The notes: a model not told the origin generated them from the sequence alone. A stretch of 21,210 bases of DNA from DATKDU01 sp035649415 (GCA_035649415.1 DASRJP010000262.1:1-21210), one strand, 5' to 3'. Counted from the stretch's first letter, positions 1 through 7,835 are shown. Numbers and translations are program-made.

Positions 1-777
1 GGCCAGTGTTTGCAGCATGCCAATCCACAGGTCGCCGCGACGGACGTGGATCAGCTCATGGGCCAAAAGCGGCGCGAGCTCGGCCGGCGATTTTTCGCGA
101 ACGATGACGGCGGGCAGAATGATCGTCGGCCGCACGAGTCCGACGACGGCCGGCCCCAGCGGGCTCTCGGTCACCAGCAGCCGGACTCTTCGCCGCAGCG
201 CAAGCCGCCGGCAAAGCTCTTCCAGGAGCCCAGTCAGCCGCCGATCCTCAATCTGTCGCGCCCTGCATAGCTTTCGCCAGCAAACGCGCCATTTCGTCAG
301 GGCCACCGCCGCGTAGACGACCACTCCCGCCAGCCACGCCAGGGCACAAGCCAGGAGCAGCGCAGACCACGACCAAGTGCGTCCCTTCTGCACTGGCTCG
401 CTGATCTCACTGGCGAGACGAGGCGGCGCCAAGGCAGGCTTTCGAGGCGCTGGCGTCGCGGCGATCACATGCGACGCTTGAACAACGACTGCATCATCGC
501 CGGGAGCGACCGGCGGAACGTATTCCAAAGAGGCGCGGAATGTCTCACCGTCGGTGGACGGATCCGTCCGCTGGAGCCAGCAGAAAATGCCGCTGGGGCT
601 GCTCACCAGTGGCGGCGTCACGCATTTGAGCAAGACGACGAGCCACAAGGCGCAAGCCAGATGCGGCCGATTGCGGCCGACAAGACGCAAAATGACCCAA
701 ATGCCGACAATCAGCAGCGTGACTTGCCAAAGCTGGGTCCATGCCAGTCGTCCCCAAGTCGCGGCAAACTCGTCCAT
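1..777 (-). CDS. BlaR1/MecR1-like M56 family metallopeptidase, partial (N-terminal 259 residues)
   Basis: Reading the minus strand from ATG at 777 gives an open frame of 259 codons that runs off the window start. Hydrophobic segments lie near residues 17-35 and 40-55 and again near 140-160. A Pro/Ala-rich linker is followed by a cytoplasmic stretch ending in HELIHVRRGDLW, where H240-E-x-x-H244 is the zinc motif of M56 membrane peptidases. In BlaR1/MecR1 relatives this peptidase cleaves the partner repressor after signal sensing. The start lies two bases after the stop of the BlaI-type gene, so translation is probably coupled and the two act as a pair. The third zinc ligand and any sensor domain lie outside the window, so the signal cannot be deduced. 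A beta-lactam sensor is not implied, because planctomycetes carry many such pairs of unknown input. Confidence 0.88.
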   Translation of the reverse strand, partial: MDEFAATWGRLAWTQLWQVTLLIVGIWVILRLVGRNRPHLACALWLVVLLKCVTPPLVSSPSGIFCWLQRTDPSTDGETFRASLEYVPPVAPGDDAVVVQASHVIAATPAPRKPALAPPRLASEISEPVQKGRTWSWSALLLACALAWLAGVVVYAAVALTKWRVCWRKLCRARQIEDRRLTGLLEELCRRLALRRRVRLLVTESPLGPAVVGLVRPTIILPAVIVREKSPAELAPLLAHELIHVRRGDLWIGMLQTLA

Positions 778-779
778 GA

Positions 780-1160
780 CTAGCGCTCCCTTTCCAACCG
801 ATCGATCAGCTTCCTCAGTTCCGCCAGGTCGTCGGCACTAATGCCCCGATCCTCGATGAGATGTTTGACCAGCGGCAGCGTTTCGCCGCCGAAGAGCCGC
901 TCGACCAGCTCGTCGATCGTCTGGCCGATGACCTTGCGGGGTTGCACCCTCGGCGAGTAAATCCGCGTCCGCCCGGCGAGCCGGCCGACGACGTACCCCT
1001 TGGCCTCCAGCCGCCGCAGGTACGTCTGCACCGTGGCGAAATCGATGCCGCGGGAAGGGGGAAATGCCCCGTGGACCTCGCGGACGCTGGCCCGCTTCAG
1101 GTCCCACAAGACGCGGGCGACTTCCATTTCCCCTTTGGAGAGCGGCGGGCGCTCCGTCAT
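780..1160 (-). CDS. BlaI/MecI-type transcriptional repressor
   Basis: A 126-residue protein of typical BlaI/MecI length. The N-terminal winged-helix domain (about residues 6-75) contains LSKGEMEVARVLWD, SVREVH, the recognition-helix segment DFATVQTYLRRLEAKGYV and the wing GRTRIYSPRV. The C-terminal helices (about 78-126) match the dimerisation region that the partner peptidase cleaves. I chose ATG at 1160 rather than the upstream ATG at 1250 because GGAAG lies about 8 bases before it, the family N-terminus starts there, and the longer form would run through the promoter and operators. The gene is followed after 2 bases by the M56 peptidase. Two matching palindromes in its own promoter point to autorepression. 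Functionally it should be a dimeric DNA-binding repressor; other targets are not visible here. Confidence 0.92.
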   Translation of the reverse strand: MTERPPLSKGEMEVARVLWDLKRASVREVHGAFPPSRGIDFATVQTYLRRLEAKGYVVGRLAGRTRIYSPRVQPRKVIGQTIDELVERLFGGETLPLVKHLIEDRGISADDLAELRKLIDRLERER

Positions 1161-1176
1161 GGCCGGCTTCCTTTCA

Positions 1177-1190
1177 CGTACAGGTGTACG
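1177..1190. promoter_or_regulatory. BlaI-type operator 2 (just downstream of transcription start)
   Basis: CGTACAGGTGTACG has perfect 6-base arms around a GG spacer. It shares 11 of 14 positions with operator 1 and its centre is 28 bases away. It lies between the predicted transcription start and the blaI ribosome binding site, a typical position for repression. Confidence 0.7.
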
Positions 1191-1198
1191 CGAGCGGG

Positions 1199-1226
1199 AT
1201 TGTACGTACATTCGTACGGAGGTCAA
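1199..1226 (-). promoter_or_regulatory. Sigma70-type promoter of the blaI-M56 operon
   Basis: On the minus strand, TTGACC (1221-1226) is followed after exactly 16 bases by TACAAT (1199-1204), close to the vegetative consensus. Transcription would start near 1192, about 30 bases before the blaI ATG. The spacer is almost filled by one BlaI-type operator. Confidence 0.72.
1205..1218. promoter_or_regulatory. BlaI-type operator 1 (in promoter spacer)
   Basis: CGTACATTCGTACG is an inverted repeat with arms CGTAC/GTACG. It occupies the spacer between the -35 and -10 boxes of the blaI promoter. BlaI/MecI operators typically consist of TACA/TGTA-type half sites, which fits. Confidence 0.7.
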
Positions 1227-1284
1227 GAGCGGAAACGGCCGGCCGCCCAAATCCCTGAGGCGAGCCGCCGACTGACGAAATCCA

Positions 1285-3777
1285 CTACTGCCGCCCTAAA
1301 TTCAGATAGATCGGGTGCAGGCCCCAGGCAACCGCCAGCATCGTCACCACGAACCAGAAAATAACGATCGTATTGAAGGACCCCAGCCAGAGAAGTTGTC
1401 CGTCCGGCTTGGCTTTCTCGATCTGCCAGCAGACGTACCAGGCGACAAAACCAAGCAGCAGGACCAGCACACTGGACGAGAGGTAATTGAGGCGCCATTG
1501 AAACGGCGTTTGCGGATTTGGATACGTTTCCAGATGGAACCACGGCGACGGTGAGCCCAATTGAACGGTCGTGTGGCGTAGTTTCGCGTCGCCGGGAGTC
1601 GGCGCGGAGGAGATTTGGAAGTTCAGGTACATGAGCAGGCACGCCAGAAAGACGACGGTCAAGACTGCCTGCACGCTATTGGAAAACCAGCGATCGCGCT
1701 GTCCCCACCAGGCATCCCATGCGCGGCCGATGGTGCCGCGCGTCGGTTTTCGTGGGGCGACTGGCCGCTCGTGGAAAGAAGGTGCTTGCGCTGCCGATTT
1801 CCGCAATGAGTCCACTTGAGCCGCGCGAATCCGTTGCCGCAGATGAATCGCGAAAGCGTCGCAGACGACCTGTTTCCACAGGACGATATGCGTCCAGATC
1901 GCCACGGGCCAGGCAATCAGCGGCAGGACACCCAATGGCAGAACATACGCCATGACACCTGCCACGACGCCAAGCGTGTAGGTCCGCAGCCGCAGCATTT
2001 GCCAACCGGCAACTAACATCACCGCGCCGTAGGGGATGCCCAATGCTGCCATAAACGGAAGCGCGCCGATATCCACGTCGAAAAAAAACTGATGGGGCCG
2101 TTTTTGCATCAGTCCAAAGATCAAGTAACTCAGCGATTGCACCCAGGCCAGGACACCCACAACCATCAGGCCGATGGCTGGACCACGGACCAAAAAGCGT
2201 GCCTCGGTCAGCTTCTCCTCGTCGCTCCGCGTGTCCGGCGGCAATATGATTGCGCTGTCTGCCTTGCGAGCGGACTGGCGGGCCCGTTTGGCCCGCGCGA
2301 AGGCGTCCCGCAGCTCCGCCCGAGACAGCAGGAAAAAGAACATCCAAAAACCCAGCGGGAGCGCCAGCACGAATGTCAGCGACCACGGCAACATGAGCAG
2401 AAATGCAGCCGTCTTGACCACATAGAACGATCGCAGCCGGGCCAGTAAAACGGCGGCCACGCAGATGAAAACGCCGATCGGAATGCCGGCCAAATAGACG
2501 AGTATGAAAATGGGGGCAAAAATCGGGGGAGTTTCTGGGTGGCTACTGCTACTGCCCGACTCCGTGATCACAGCACACAGAATATTCAGGACGACCGCGA
2601 TTGCTCCGATGCTGAACATGAGCGTCACCGAGTTGTCGAATCGGCTCCGGACGTCATGGGGAAGGCCGGCGGCAGCGTCCGCCGGTTCATCGGCGTCTCG
2701 AATGATGTTCCGCTGGCCAGCGCGGGGTTCAAGCACCGCCGAGATCGTCTGTACGTCATCCTTTACTTCGCTGGCCTGCTGGTACCGCCGCTCCGGCGAA
2801 CGCTCGAGCGCTCGCAGCACCACCTCGTCCAGGCGCACATCGACTTGAGCCTTCTTCGATGGCGGATCGAAGCGCCCCAGCGGCAGCTCGCCCGTCAGCA
2901 TCTCGTAAAAGACGACGCCGAGCGAATAAATGTCCGCCCGATGGTCAACCCCGCGCGACCCCTGAATCTGCTCTGGGGCCATGTAGTGCGGCGTCCCCAT
3001 CACCTGATGCGTGTCGGTGAGCGTGAAGTTGCCGGCTGGCCGGCCGAGCATTTTGGCCAGCCCGAAATCGGCGATCTTCACGCGCCCCTTCTTGTCCAGC
3101 AGGATGTTCTCCGGCTTGATGTCGCGATGGACTACCGCCTCATCGTGCGCGTACTGAAGCGCTTCGCAAATCTTGGGCACGATCGCCAGCGCCTCGGGCG
3201 ATGAGAGTTTTCCGGCCTCGATCAACTGCCGCAAGTTCTGGCCATCGACGAATTCCATCACAAGGTAGTACAGGCTGCCGGCCTGGCCGAAGTCGTGAAT
3301 TGCGACGATTTGCGGATGACTCAGGCGGGCGAGCGTCCTGGCCTCGCGGGCGAAGCGCTCGGCAAACGCCGGGTCCTGGCCCGCTTCCGGCGGGAGGATT
3401 TTCAGGGCCACCAATCGGTCGAGCTTCGTCTGCCGCGCCTTGTAGACGGCCCCCATGCCACCCTGGCCGAGCAGATCGAGGATTTCCAGTTGAGGAAAGA
3501 GCGGCGCCAGCTCGTGCGGCTTCGGCGGGGCACAGCGGACGCCGGGACTGAGCGGAATGGTCGGCGCGGGCCTGTCGGAGTCCGAGTCGAAAGCCTCATG
3601 TTCAACAGCTCCGGCAGCCGGCGCGGCGGCAGCCTGGCGTTGGGACCCTTGAAACGAGACGTTCGCGGCCGAGTCAGTTCCCATCCCCAGGGCGAGCACG
3701 CACCTGGGGCAAACGCCGGACGGTGCGTCCGGCGGCAACATCGTTCCACAGGAAGGGCAGCGGTCAGCTTCGGTCAT
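1285..3777 (-). CDS. Membrane-anchored Hanks-type Ser/Thr protein kinase with N-terminal zinc ribbon
   Basis: An 830-residue protein. Residues 7-26 form a zinc-ribbon-like motif (C7-x2-C10 and C23-x2-C26). A Pro/Ala-rich linker leads to a complete kinase domain at about 98-345: glycine loop GQGGMGAVYKAR (104-115), catalytic lysine in VALKIL (K126), HRDIKPEN (218-224, D219 and N224), DFG (237-239) and APEQ. All catalytic residues are present, so it should be active. The C-terminal half holds roughly nine or ten hydrophobic helices separated by charged loops and no recognisable sensor domain. ATG at 3777 is preceded by GGAGAAAG. The gene lies 87 bases after an ECF sigma gene on the same strand, so the kinase probably acts in the same signalling unit, perhaps by phosphorylating the sigma factor. 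That functional link is inference. Confidence 0.93.
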   Translation of the reverse strand: MTEADRCPSCGTMLPPDAPSGVCPRCVLALGMGTDSAANVSFQGSQRQAAAAPAAGAVEHEAFDSDSDRPAPTIPLSPGVRCAPPKPHELAPLFPQLEILDLLGQGGMGAVYKARQTKLDRLVALKILPPEAGQDPAFAERFAREARTLARLSHPQIVAIHDFGQAGSLYYLVMEFVDGQNLRQLIEAGKLSSPEALAIVPKICEALQYAHDEAVVHRDIKPENILLDKKGRVKIADFGLAKMLGRPAGNFTLTDTHQVMGTPHYMAPEQIQGSRGVDHRADIYSLGVVFYEMLTGELPLGRFDPPSKKAQVDVRLDEVVLRALERSPERRYQQASEVKDDVQTISAVLEPRAGQRNIIRDADEPADAAAGLPHDVRSRFDNSVTLMFSIGAIAVVLNILCAVITESGSSSSHPETPPIFAPIFILVYLAGIPIGVFICVAAVLLARLRSFYVVKTAAFLLMLPWSLTFVLALPLGFWMFFFLLSRAELRDAFARAKRARQSARKADSAIILPPDTRSDEEKLTEARFLVRGPAIGLMVVGVLAWVQSLSYLIFGLMQKRPHQFFFDVDIGALPFMAALGIPYGAVMLVAGWQMLRLRTYTLGVVAGVMAYVLPLGVLPLIAWPVAIWTHIVLWKQVVCDAFAIHLRQRIRAAQVDSLRKSAAQAPSFHERPVAPRKPTRGTIGRAWDAWWGQRDRWFSNSVQAVLTVVFLACLLMYLNFQISSAPTPGDAKLRHTTVQLGSPSPWFHLETYPNPQTPFQWRLNYLSSSVLVLLLGFVAWYVCWQIEKAKPDGQLLWLGSFNTIVIFWFVVTMLAVAWGLHPIYLNLGRQ

Positions 3778-3864
3778 GGGTGCTTTCTCCAGCCCGGAAA
3801 TTGGCAGGATGCTCCCTACTGACCCAAAACAACGGCCAGGTTACAGCGGCGGACCCATTTTTTC

Positions 3865-4614
3865 TCACCCCAGTGCCGCCAGCAAGTCACGCAGCTCTTC
3901 CTCTACTTCTTCCGGCCGGCTGACGGTCTGGGCGATTTCGGCGCGCAAGAAATCGCGGCAGCGGCGTCGCAGCCGATGGACGGCGACCTTCACGGCGCCT
4001 TCGCTCAGCCCCAGTTCCGCGGCAGTCTCCTTGTATGGCGCCGCGTCCCCCTGGCCGCCCAGAAACGGCTGGAGCTTCTCCAGCAAGGGCAGCTTTCCGC
4101 CCGCTGTATATTCCTCGCGCAACCGAGCCAGCGCCTGCGTAATCAGCGTGAGGGCCCAGCGCCGCTCGTAGATCTTTTCCGGCGTAAGCTGGCTAGCCGG
4201 CTCAAGTGACAGCCGTCCTTCGCCGTCGGCAAAGTCGAGCGACAGAATCTTCTGGCCGCCGCCTCTCTTTTGGGCCTGCTCGCGCCGCCACTCATTGGCC
4301 AGAAAGTGGTTCAGTGAGGCCAGCAGGAACGAGCGGAATCTTCCCCGCTGCGGATCGGCGGCCTTGACGTACTCCTTGTCGAGAAGCCGCGTGAAGAACT
4401 CCTGGGTCAAATCCTGCGCAGCGTCCGCGTCGTAGCCGCGGCGGCGCGTGTAGGCATATAGCGGATACCAATAGGCCTCGCACAAGGACACGAGCGCTGC
4501 ACGAGATTCGGTCGAGCTATCCTTCCCCGCCGCCAGCACGATGCTCCACCGCGTGGTGGCAAAGGGCCGCTGCACACCGGCCGGCAGAGCGGCATTCGTG
4601 GCGTTTGAGGACAT
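3865..4614 (-). CDS. ECF-type RNA polymerase sigma factor (planctomycete kinase-linked type)
   Basis: A 249-residue protein. The sigma2 region is about residues 20-112 and includes TRWSIV, the acidic AAQDLTQEFFTRLL (core RNA polymerase contact) and RGRFRSFLLASLNHFLANEWR (-10 recognition region). The sigma4 region is about 150-230, with the helix-turn-helix TAAELGLSEGAVKVAVHRLRRR contacting the -35. The ATTRWS start and the long, charged inter-domain linker resemble the large ECF sigma factors that planctomycetes encode next to Ser/Thr kinases. No anti-sigma factor gene adjoins it. The downstream kinase is the likely regulator, as known for other STK-linked ECF groups. ATG at 4614 is the first in frame; its ribosome binding site is weak. 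Confidence 0.9.
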   Translation of the reverse strand: MSSNATNAALPAGVQRPFATTRWSIVLAAGKDSSTESRAALVSLCEAYWYPLYAYTRRRGYDADAAQDLTQEFFTRLLDKEYVKAADPQRGRFRSFLLASLNHFLANEWRREQAQKRGGGQKILSLDFADGEGRLSLEPASQLTPEKIYERRWALTLITQALARLREEYTAGGKLPLLEKLQPFLGGQGDAAPYKETAAELGLSEGAVKVAVHRLRRRCRDFLRAEIAQTVSRPEEVEEELRDLLAALG

Positions 4615-4704
4615 GAAGACATCTTACCCGCTGCCGCTGCGATTTGTTTCTAAAACTGCATTTGGTGCGGAGCCGATTGTGAAAAGCGCTAAGATACTGT
4701 TGCC

Positions 4705-4731
4705 CGCAGGTAGAATCCGATTCGACCTGCG
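4705..4731. promoter_or_regulatory. 27-bp near-perfect palindrome between divergent genes (candidate operator)
   Basis: Arms CGCAGGTAGAATC and GATTCGACCTGCG (13 bases each, one mismatched pair, one central base) lie between the sigma factor gene (minus) and the beta-propeller gene (plus). The site ends 22 bases before the plus-strand ATG and lies about 90 bases upstream of the sigma start. There is no T-tract on either side, so it is not an obvious terminator. It may bind a dimeric regulator controlling one or both genes. Confidence 0.5.
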
Positions 4732-4753
4732 CGTTAAGCTGGGCGTCAAAAAC

Positions 4754-5848
4754 ATGCCCCCTGTGCAATTACATTCGATTTTCTCCGCGGCCGTGCTATG
4801 CCACGCAAATCCGGACGCGACCGCCCGCTTGTTGGCCATTACACTTTTTGCGGCCGCCGGCATCTGTTCGAGTGCCAATGGGCAAGTGCCGCCGGAGCTG
4901 AGTCGCTGGATGCAGCCGCAAGTGTGGCAACGGGATGCCGAGGGACCGATCGTGTCGCTCGGCAAGGAGGGAGAATTCGACGACCGGCACATTTTTGCTC
5001 CAGTCGTCGCGCTCGAGGACGGTCGCTACTGGCTGTGGTACTGCGGCTCCCGCGGCAATCCGGCCAATCGCGTCTTTCGACTAGGATTGGCTACCGGCTT
5101 GGGCGACAAGCTGTTCGAGAAACATCCCGGCAATCCCGTCTATGAGTTCGGCGACGGGGCGCATTCCGTGCTCACGCCGGCCCTGCTGCGACAGGGGGAC
5201 GGCAACGTGCTCCGCGAAGACGGCAAGCTGCGGCTGTGGTTTGCGGCCGCCACGCTCGGCAAAGGAGGTCTGCACACGCTGCGCGAGACGACGAGCAGCG
5301 ACGGCATTCACTGGGACAAGCCGTCGGCGGTCCTGCTCGAGAACGTGTATTGCCCCACCGTTCTCAAGACCGAGGCGGGCTACGAAATGTGGTTCAGCGA
5401 TGTGCGGCAGCGACCGTGGCTGATCCGACACGCAGTCAGTGACGACGGCGCGCGCTGGAAGGTCACCGAGCGGCCCGCGCTGCGGTTGAGTCAGGATTGG
5501 GAAGCGGAGGTGCTGGTCTACCCGACCGTTCTCAAGATCGATGGCGCCTACCTGATGTGGTACGGCAGTTACTTCAATGCAATCCGGCGGGAGACGACGG
5601 CGATCGGATTTGCCGCCAGCACCGACGGTAAGAAATGGCACAAGCTGCCGCAGAACCCGGTGCTGCGTCCCGACCCAAAACGGCCGTGGGAATCGAACTA
5701 TGTCGGCAGCGGCTGCGTGATGCGTCTGGCGGATGGGAGTTTTCGGTATTGGTACGCCAGCCGCAAGGCGCCGCCGTTTGAAAATTTGTATTTCGCGATC
5801 AACACGGCCCGCTGGTCGGGGCCGAACAATGACCGGCCTGGCGACTGA
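4754..5848 (+). CDS. Predicted exported five-bladed beta-propeller protein (GH43/GH32/GH130-like fold)
   Basis: A 364-residue protein from ATG at 4754. The hydrophobic segment LLAITLFAAAGICSSANGQ (about residues 26-44) looks like a signal peptide. The body consists of recurring blade units with Trp/Tyr-rich strands: YWLWYCGSRG, LRLWFAAATLGKGG followed by SSDGIHWDKP, YEMWFSDVRQ followed by SDDGARWKV, YLMWYGSYF followed by STDGKKWHKL, and FRYWYASRK. The repeated S-x-D-G-x-x-W turn is typical of GH43/GH32/GH130-type propellers. Acidic catalytic residues cannot be assigned by eye, so activity on a glycan is inference. The frame is open upstream to 4541 but that would overlap the divergent sigma gene. 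TTG codons at 4829/4832 would give a shorter signal peptide. The next gene begins 7 bases after the stop. Confidence 0.72.
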   Translation: MPPVQLHSIFSAAVLCHANPDATARLLAITLFAAAGICSSANGQVPPELSRWMQPQVWQRDAEGPIVSLGKEGEFDDRHIFAPVVALEDGRYWLWYCGSRGNPANRVFRLGLATGLGDKLFEKHPGNPVYEFGDGAHSVLTPALLRQGDGNVLREDGKLRLWFAAATLGKGGLHTLRETTSSDGIHWDKPSAVLLENVYCPTVLKTEAGYEMWFSDVRQRPWLIRHAVSDDGARWKVTERPALRLSQDWEAEVLVYPTVLKIDGAYLMWYGSYFNAIRRETTAIGFAASTDGKKWHKLPQNPVLRPDPKRPWESNYVGSGCVMRLADGSFRYWYASRKAPPFENLYFAINTARWSGPNNDRPGD

Positions 5849-5855
5849 GGCAATC

Positions 5856-6440
5856 ATGACTCTGGCTCTCGCATTCCCGCTGCTACTGGCTCTGCTCGCA
5901 GATGCCGACCCGCTGGCCGAGGCTGCGATGACGTATCTTCAGCGGTGTGAAGAAGCCAAGGCGGCGACAATCAAGGCCAAAGAGAGCGAAATCAAGGCGC
6001 TGGCGGCGGACTCAAAGGTAAAGCTGAAGGCGGCCCGGGCGGAACTCAGGCGGCTGACCGAATCTCCCGCGGCGCTGTTGCCGCTGCCGCTGCCGCCCCA
6101 GAAGGGGGCGATGGGGATTTTCCAGCCGGCCAGCGCGCAGGACGGCCGCGGGGGCAAATCGGTGGACGTGCTGGAGATCGTGGATGAGGACGAGGCAATC
6201 GTCCGGGCTTGGTATGTGCCGCCGGCCAGTGCCGGTCACGCGGCCTCCGAGGAGCCGACGTTCGTCGATCTGTGGATTCAGGGAATCGACACCGCGGGAC
6301 TAACCGCCAGATCGCCCGTCACCTTGCCGCAAGTCTTTCATGTGACCGGAAGCAAGCTGTTTGACACAACGTGCGGGAAGCGAAGCCTGCCGCTGCTAGT
6401 GCCGGTCGAGATCGAGCGCTACCGCGCCGGCGGCAAATGA
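5856..6440 (+). CDS. Small predicted exported coiled-coil protein of unknown function
   Basis: A 194-residue protein. MTLALAFPLLLALLADADPLAEA looks like a signal peptide. A charged, Ala/Lys/Glu-rich helix with coiled-coil character follows at about residues 18-60. The remainder (about 80-194) appears as beta-rich segments such as SVDVLEIVDEDEAIVRAWYV and FVDLWIQGIDTAG, and ends with a conserved-looking LPLLVPVEIERY. I do not recognise a named family; proteins with this layout are common among planctomycete hypotheticals. I chose ATG at 5856 because TGAGG lies just before it and the signal peptide begins there; an ATG at 5829 overlaps the upstream gene. The 7-base gap suggests co-transcription with the propeller gene. 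Confidence 0.7.
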   Translation: MTLALAFPLLLALLADADPLAEAAMTYLQRCEEAKAATIKAKESEIKALAADSKVKLKAARAELRRLTESPAALLPLPLPPQKGAMGIFQPASAQDGRGGKSVDVLEIVDEDEAIVRAWYVPPASAGHAASEEPTFVDLWIQGIDTAGLTARSPVTLPQVFHVTGSKLFDTTCGKRSLPLLVPVEIERYRAGGK

Positions 6441-6479
6441 CGAAGATCATCGTCGGCTTGTGCTCCGCAAAAAACGACG

Positions 6480-7178
6480 CTACGGCTCGCCGATCTGGCG
6501 CAGGTATTCGGAGATCCGCGACTGCAATTCCAGCAGCGCCTGCCACTGGCGGAAGTCAAGGTTGACTTGCTGGTCCTTGGCGTCCATCTGCACCGAGTTG
6601 ATCAGGGTCCGCAGGCGGATGTGGAGGAACTCGAGCATCTCTGCCAGTTGTGCTGCCTGGCCGGGGGTCATCCGTTCGGGGACTTCGGGCGGTTCGAGGG
6701 CATGCAGCGTCGCCTGGCGGTCGCAGTCCTCGCTCCAGTTCAGCTCGAAGTCGAGCGACGAAACGTTGAGCACGCGCTCTCGCTCCTCCGGTGCGACAAG
6801 GCTTTCGCCCTGATGGTTGTCTCCCGCCCGCAATCGGGCCAGCCGCTCGGCGATCTGGTCGCGGGAGCCAAACAGCAGGACGCTGCGTCCCAGCGAGATG
6901 ATGTCGCCATAGCGGAGGATCTTGAGCTGCGCGTCCTCTCCGTTGACCTTGGTGCCGTTGGTGCTTTCCAGGTCGGTGAGCACCAGTCGGTTGTGGTCTT
7001 CCTGGATCTTGATGTGGTAGCGGCTGATCCGCTCGTCGTTGAGCTGGATCGAGTTCCCTTCCTCGCGGCCGATGGTGATCGGTGGCACGAGATTCTGATA
7101 GACGCGTCCGCGATCAGCGCCGTCCAGAACTCGCAGCATAAAACCTGTCATAGACGCCCGACTTGCCGCTATCGTCAT
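6480..7178 (-). CDS. FHA-domain protein
   Basis: A 232-residue cytoplasmic protein. The forkhead-associated domain spans about residues 14-105: MLRVLDGADRGRVY, TIGREEGNSIQL (G37-R38), DERISRYHIKI (S52, R53, H55), DLESTNGTKVNG (N74, G75, N79) and LRYGDIISLG. These are the residues FHA folds use to bind phosphothreonine. The C-terminal 125 residues are acidic and helical with no recognised domain, perhaps an oligomerisation segment. ATG at 7178 has GGGGAAA 3-9 bases upstream; ATGs at 7151 and 7139 are alternatives and do not affect the domain. Phosphothreonine binding suggests it reads Ser/Thr kinase output, possibly including the kinase at 1285-3777, but the two genes are not in one operon. 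Its 3' end converges on the preceding plus-strand gene with a 39-base gap. Confidence 0.87.
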   Translation of the reverse strand: MTIAASRASMTGFMLRVLDGADRGRVYQNLVPPITIGREEGNSIQLNDERISRYHIKIQEDHNRLVLTDLESTNGTKVNGEDAQLKILRYGDIISLGRSVLLFGSRDQIAERLARLRAGDNHQGESLVAPEERERVLNVSSLDFELNWSEDCDRQATLHALEPPEVPERMTPGQAAQLAEMLEFLHIRLRTLINSVQMDAKDQQVNLDFRQWQALLELQSRISEYLRQIGEP

Positions 7179-7298
7179 ACGTTTCCCCAGATTTCCGCTA
7201 CCAGCGCTTATAACACGCCGGGAGTCGCCCGTCCATTTGCTGCGGCGGCAAGGTATTCTGGACGAAAGCTCCCCCAACCGAATTTCCGACATCGCCCC

Positions 7299-7835
7299 AT
7301 GCTCGGCACCCTGCTTACCGTCTGGACGATCCGGCTGGCACTGGCGGCATACGCCCTGTGGCTGGCCGCGTGGCTGGCGGGACCGGCCGCGGCAATTTCG
7401 CTGGGACCACGGACGTCACGCTGGCTGTATACCGTCGGCTGCGGGCTTTTCCTGGCCCATGTGGCCTGTGCCTTTCACTTTTATCACCACTGGAGCCACC
7501 GGGAAGCATTCCACGACACGGCCCAGCAGACGAAGGAAATGCTGGGGATTGCTTTCGGAGAGGGGATCTACTTCAGCTATTTCTTCACCCTGCTGTGGGT
7601 AGCCGACGTCGCCTGGCTGTGGCTCGCCCCGCAGCGCCGCTGGCCATGGCTGACTGCCGCTACGCAACTATATCTGGCCTTCATCGCACTCAACGGTGCC
7701 GTCGTGTTCGAGGCTGGGGTCACTCGCTGGGTCGGCATTCCGGTGGCGCTGCTGCTGGGGATCACGGCCCTCCGGCGGCTCTTCACTCCGCACTCCGGGG
7801 CCCCCCCAGGGTCCCGCACTTCGCATTCCTCATGA
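7299..7835 (+). CDS. Histidine-rich five-helix membrane protein of unknown function
   Basis: A 178-residue protein from ATG at 7299 with about five hydrophobic helices (near residues 5-28, 41-62, 86-110, 116-136 and 143-162). Between helices 2 and 3, and into helix 2, lies a run of histidines: H54, H60, H63, H64, H67 and H72 (HVACAFHFYHHWSHREAFHD). I do not recognise the family. Regularly spaced membrane histidines can ligate haem or metals, so a redox or metal role is possible but untested. The stop overlaps the ATG of the glycosyltransferase (ATGA), so the two are translationally coupled. No clear ribosome binding site precedes the start. A C7 run near codon 167 could make the end length prone to slippage; the tail after it is low complexity. 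Confidence 0.72.
   Translation: MLGTLLTVWTIRLALAAYALWLAAWLAGPAAAISLGPRTSRWLYTVGCGLFLAHVACAFHFYHHWSHREAFHDTAQQTKEMLGIAFGEGIYFSYFFTLLWVADVAWLWLAPQRRWPWLTAATQLYLAFIALNGAVVFEAGVTRWVGIPVALLLGITALRRLFTPHSGAPPGSRTSHSS

Noticed and set aside
1..1160. A beta-lactam resistance locus
   Set aside because: The BlaI/M56 pair is present but no beta-lactamase or penicillin-binding protein is visible, and such pairs in planctomycetes have many other or unknown roles.
6567..7298. Extension of the membrane protein gene upstream of 7299
   Set aside because: The added 244 residues are the complement of the FHA gene; the hydrophobic N-terminus begins naturally at 7299.
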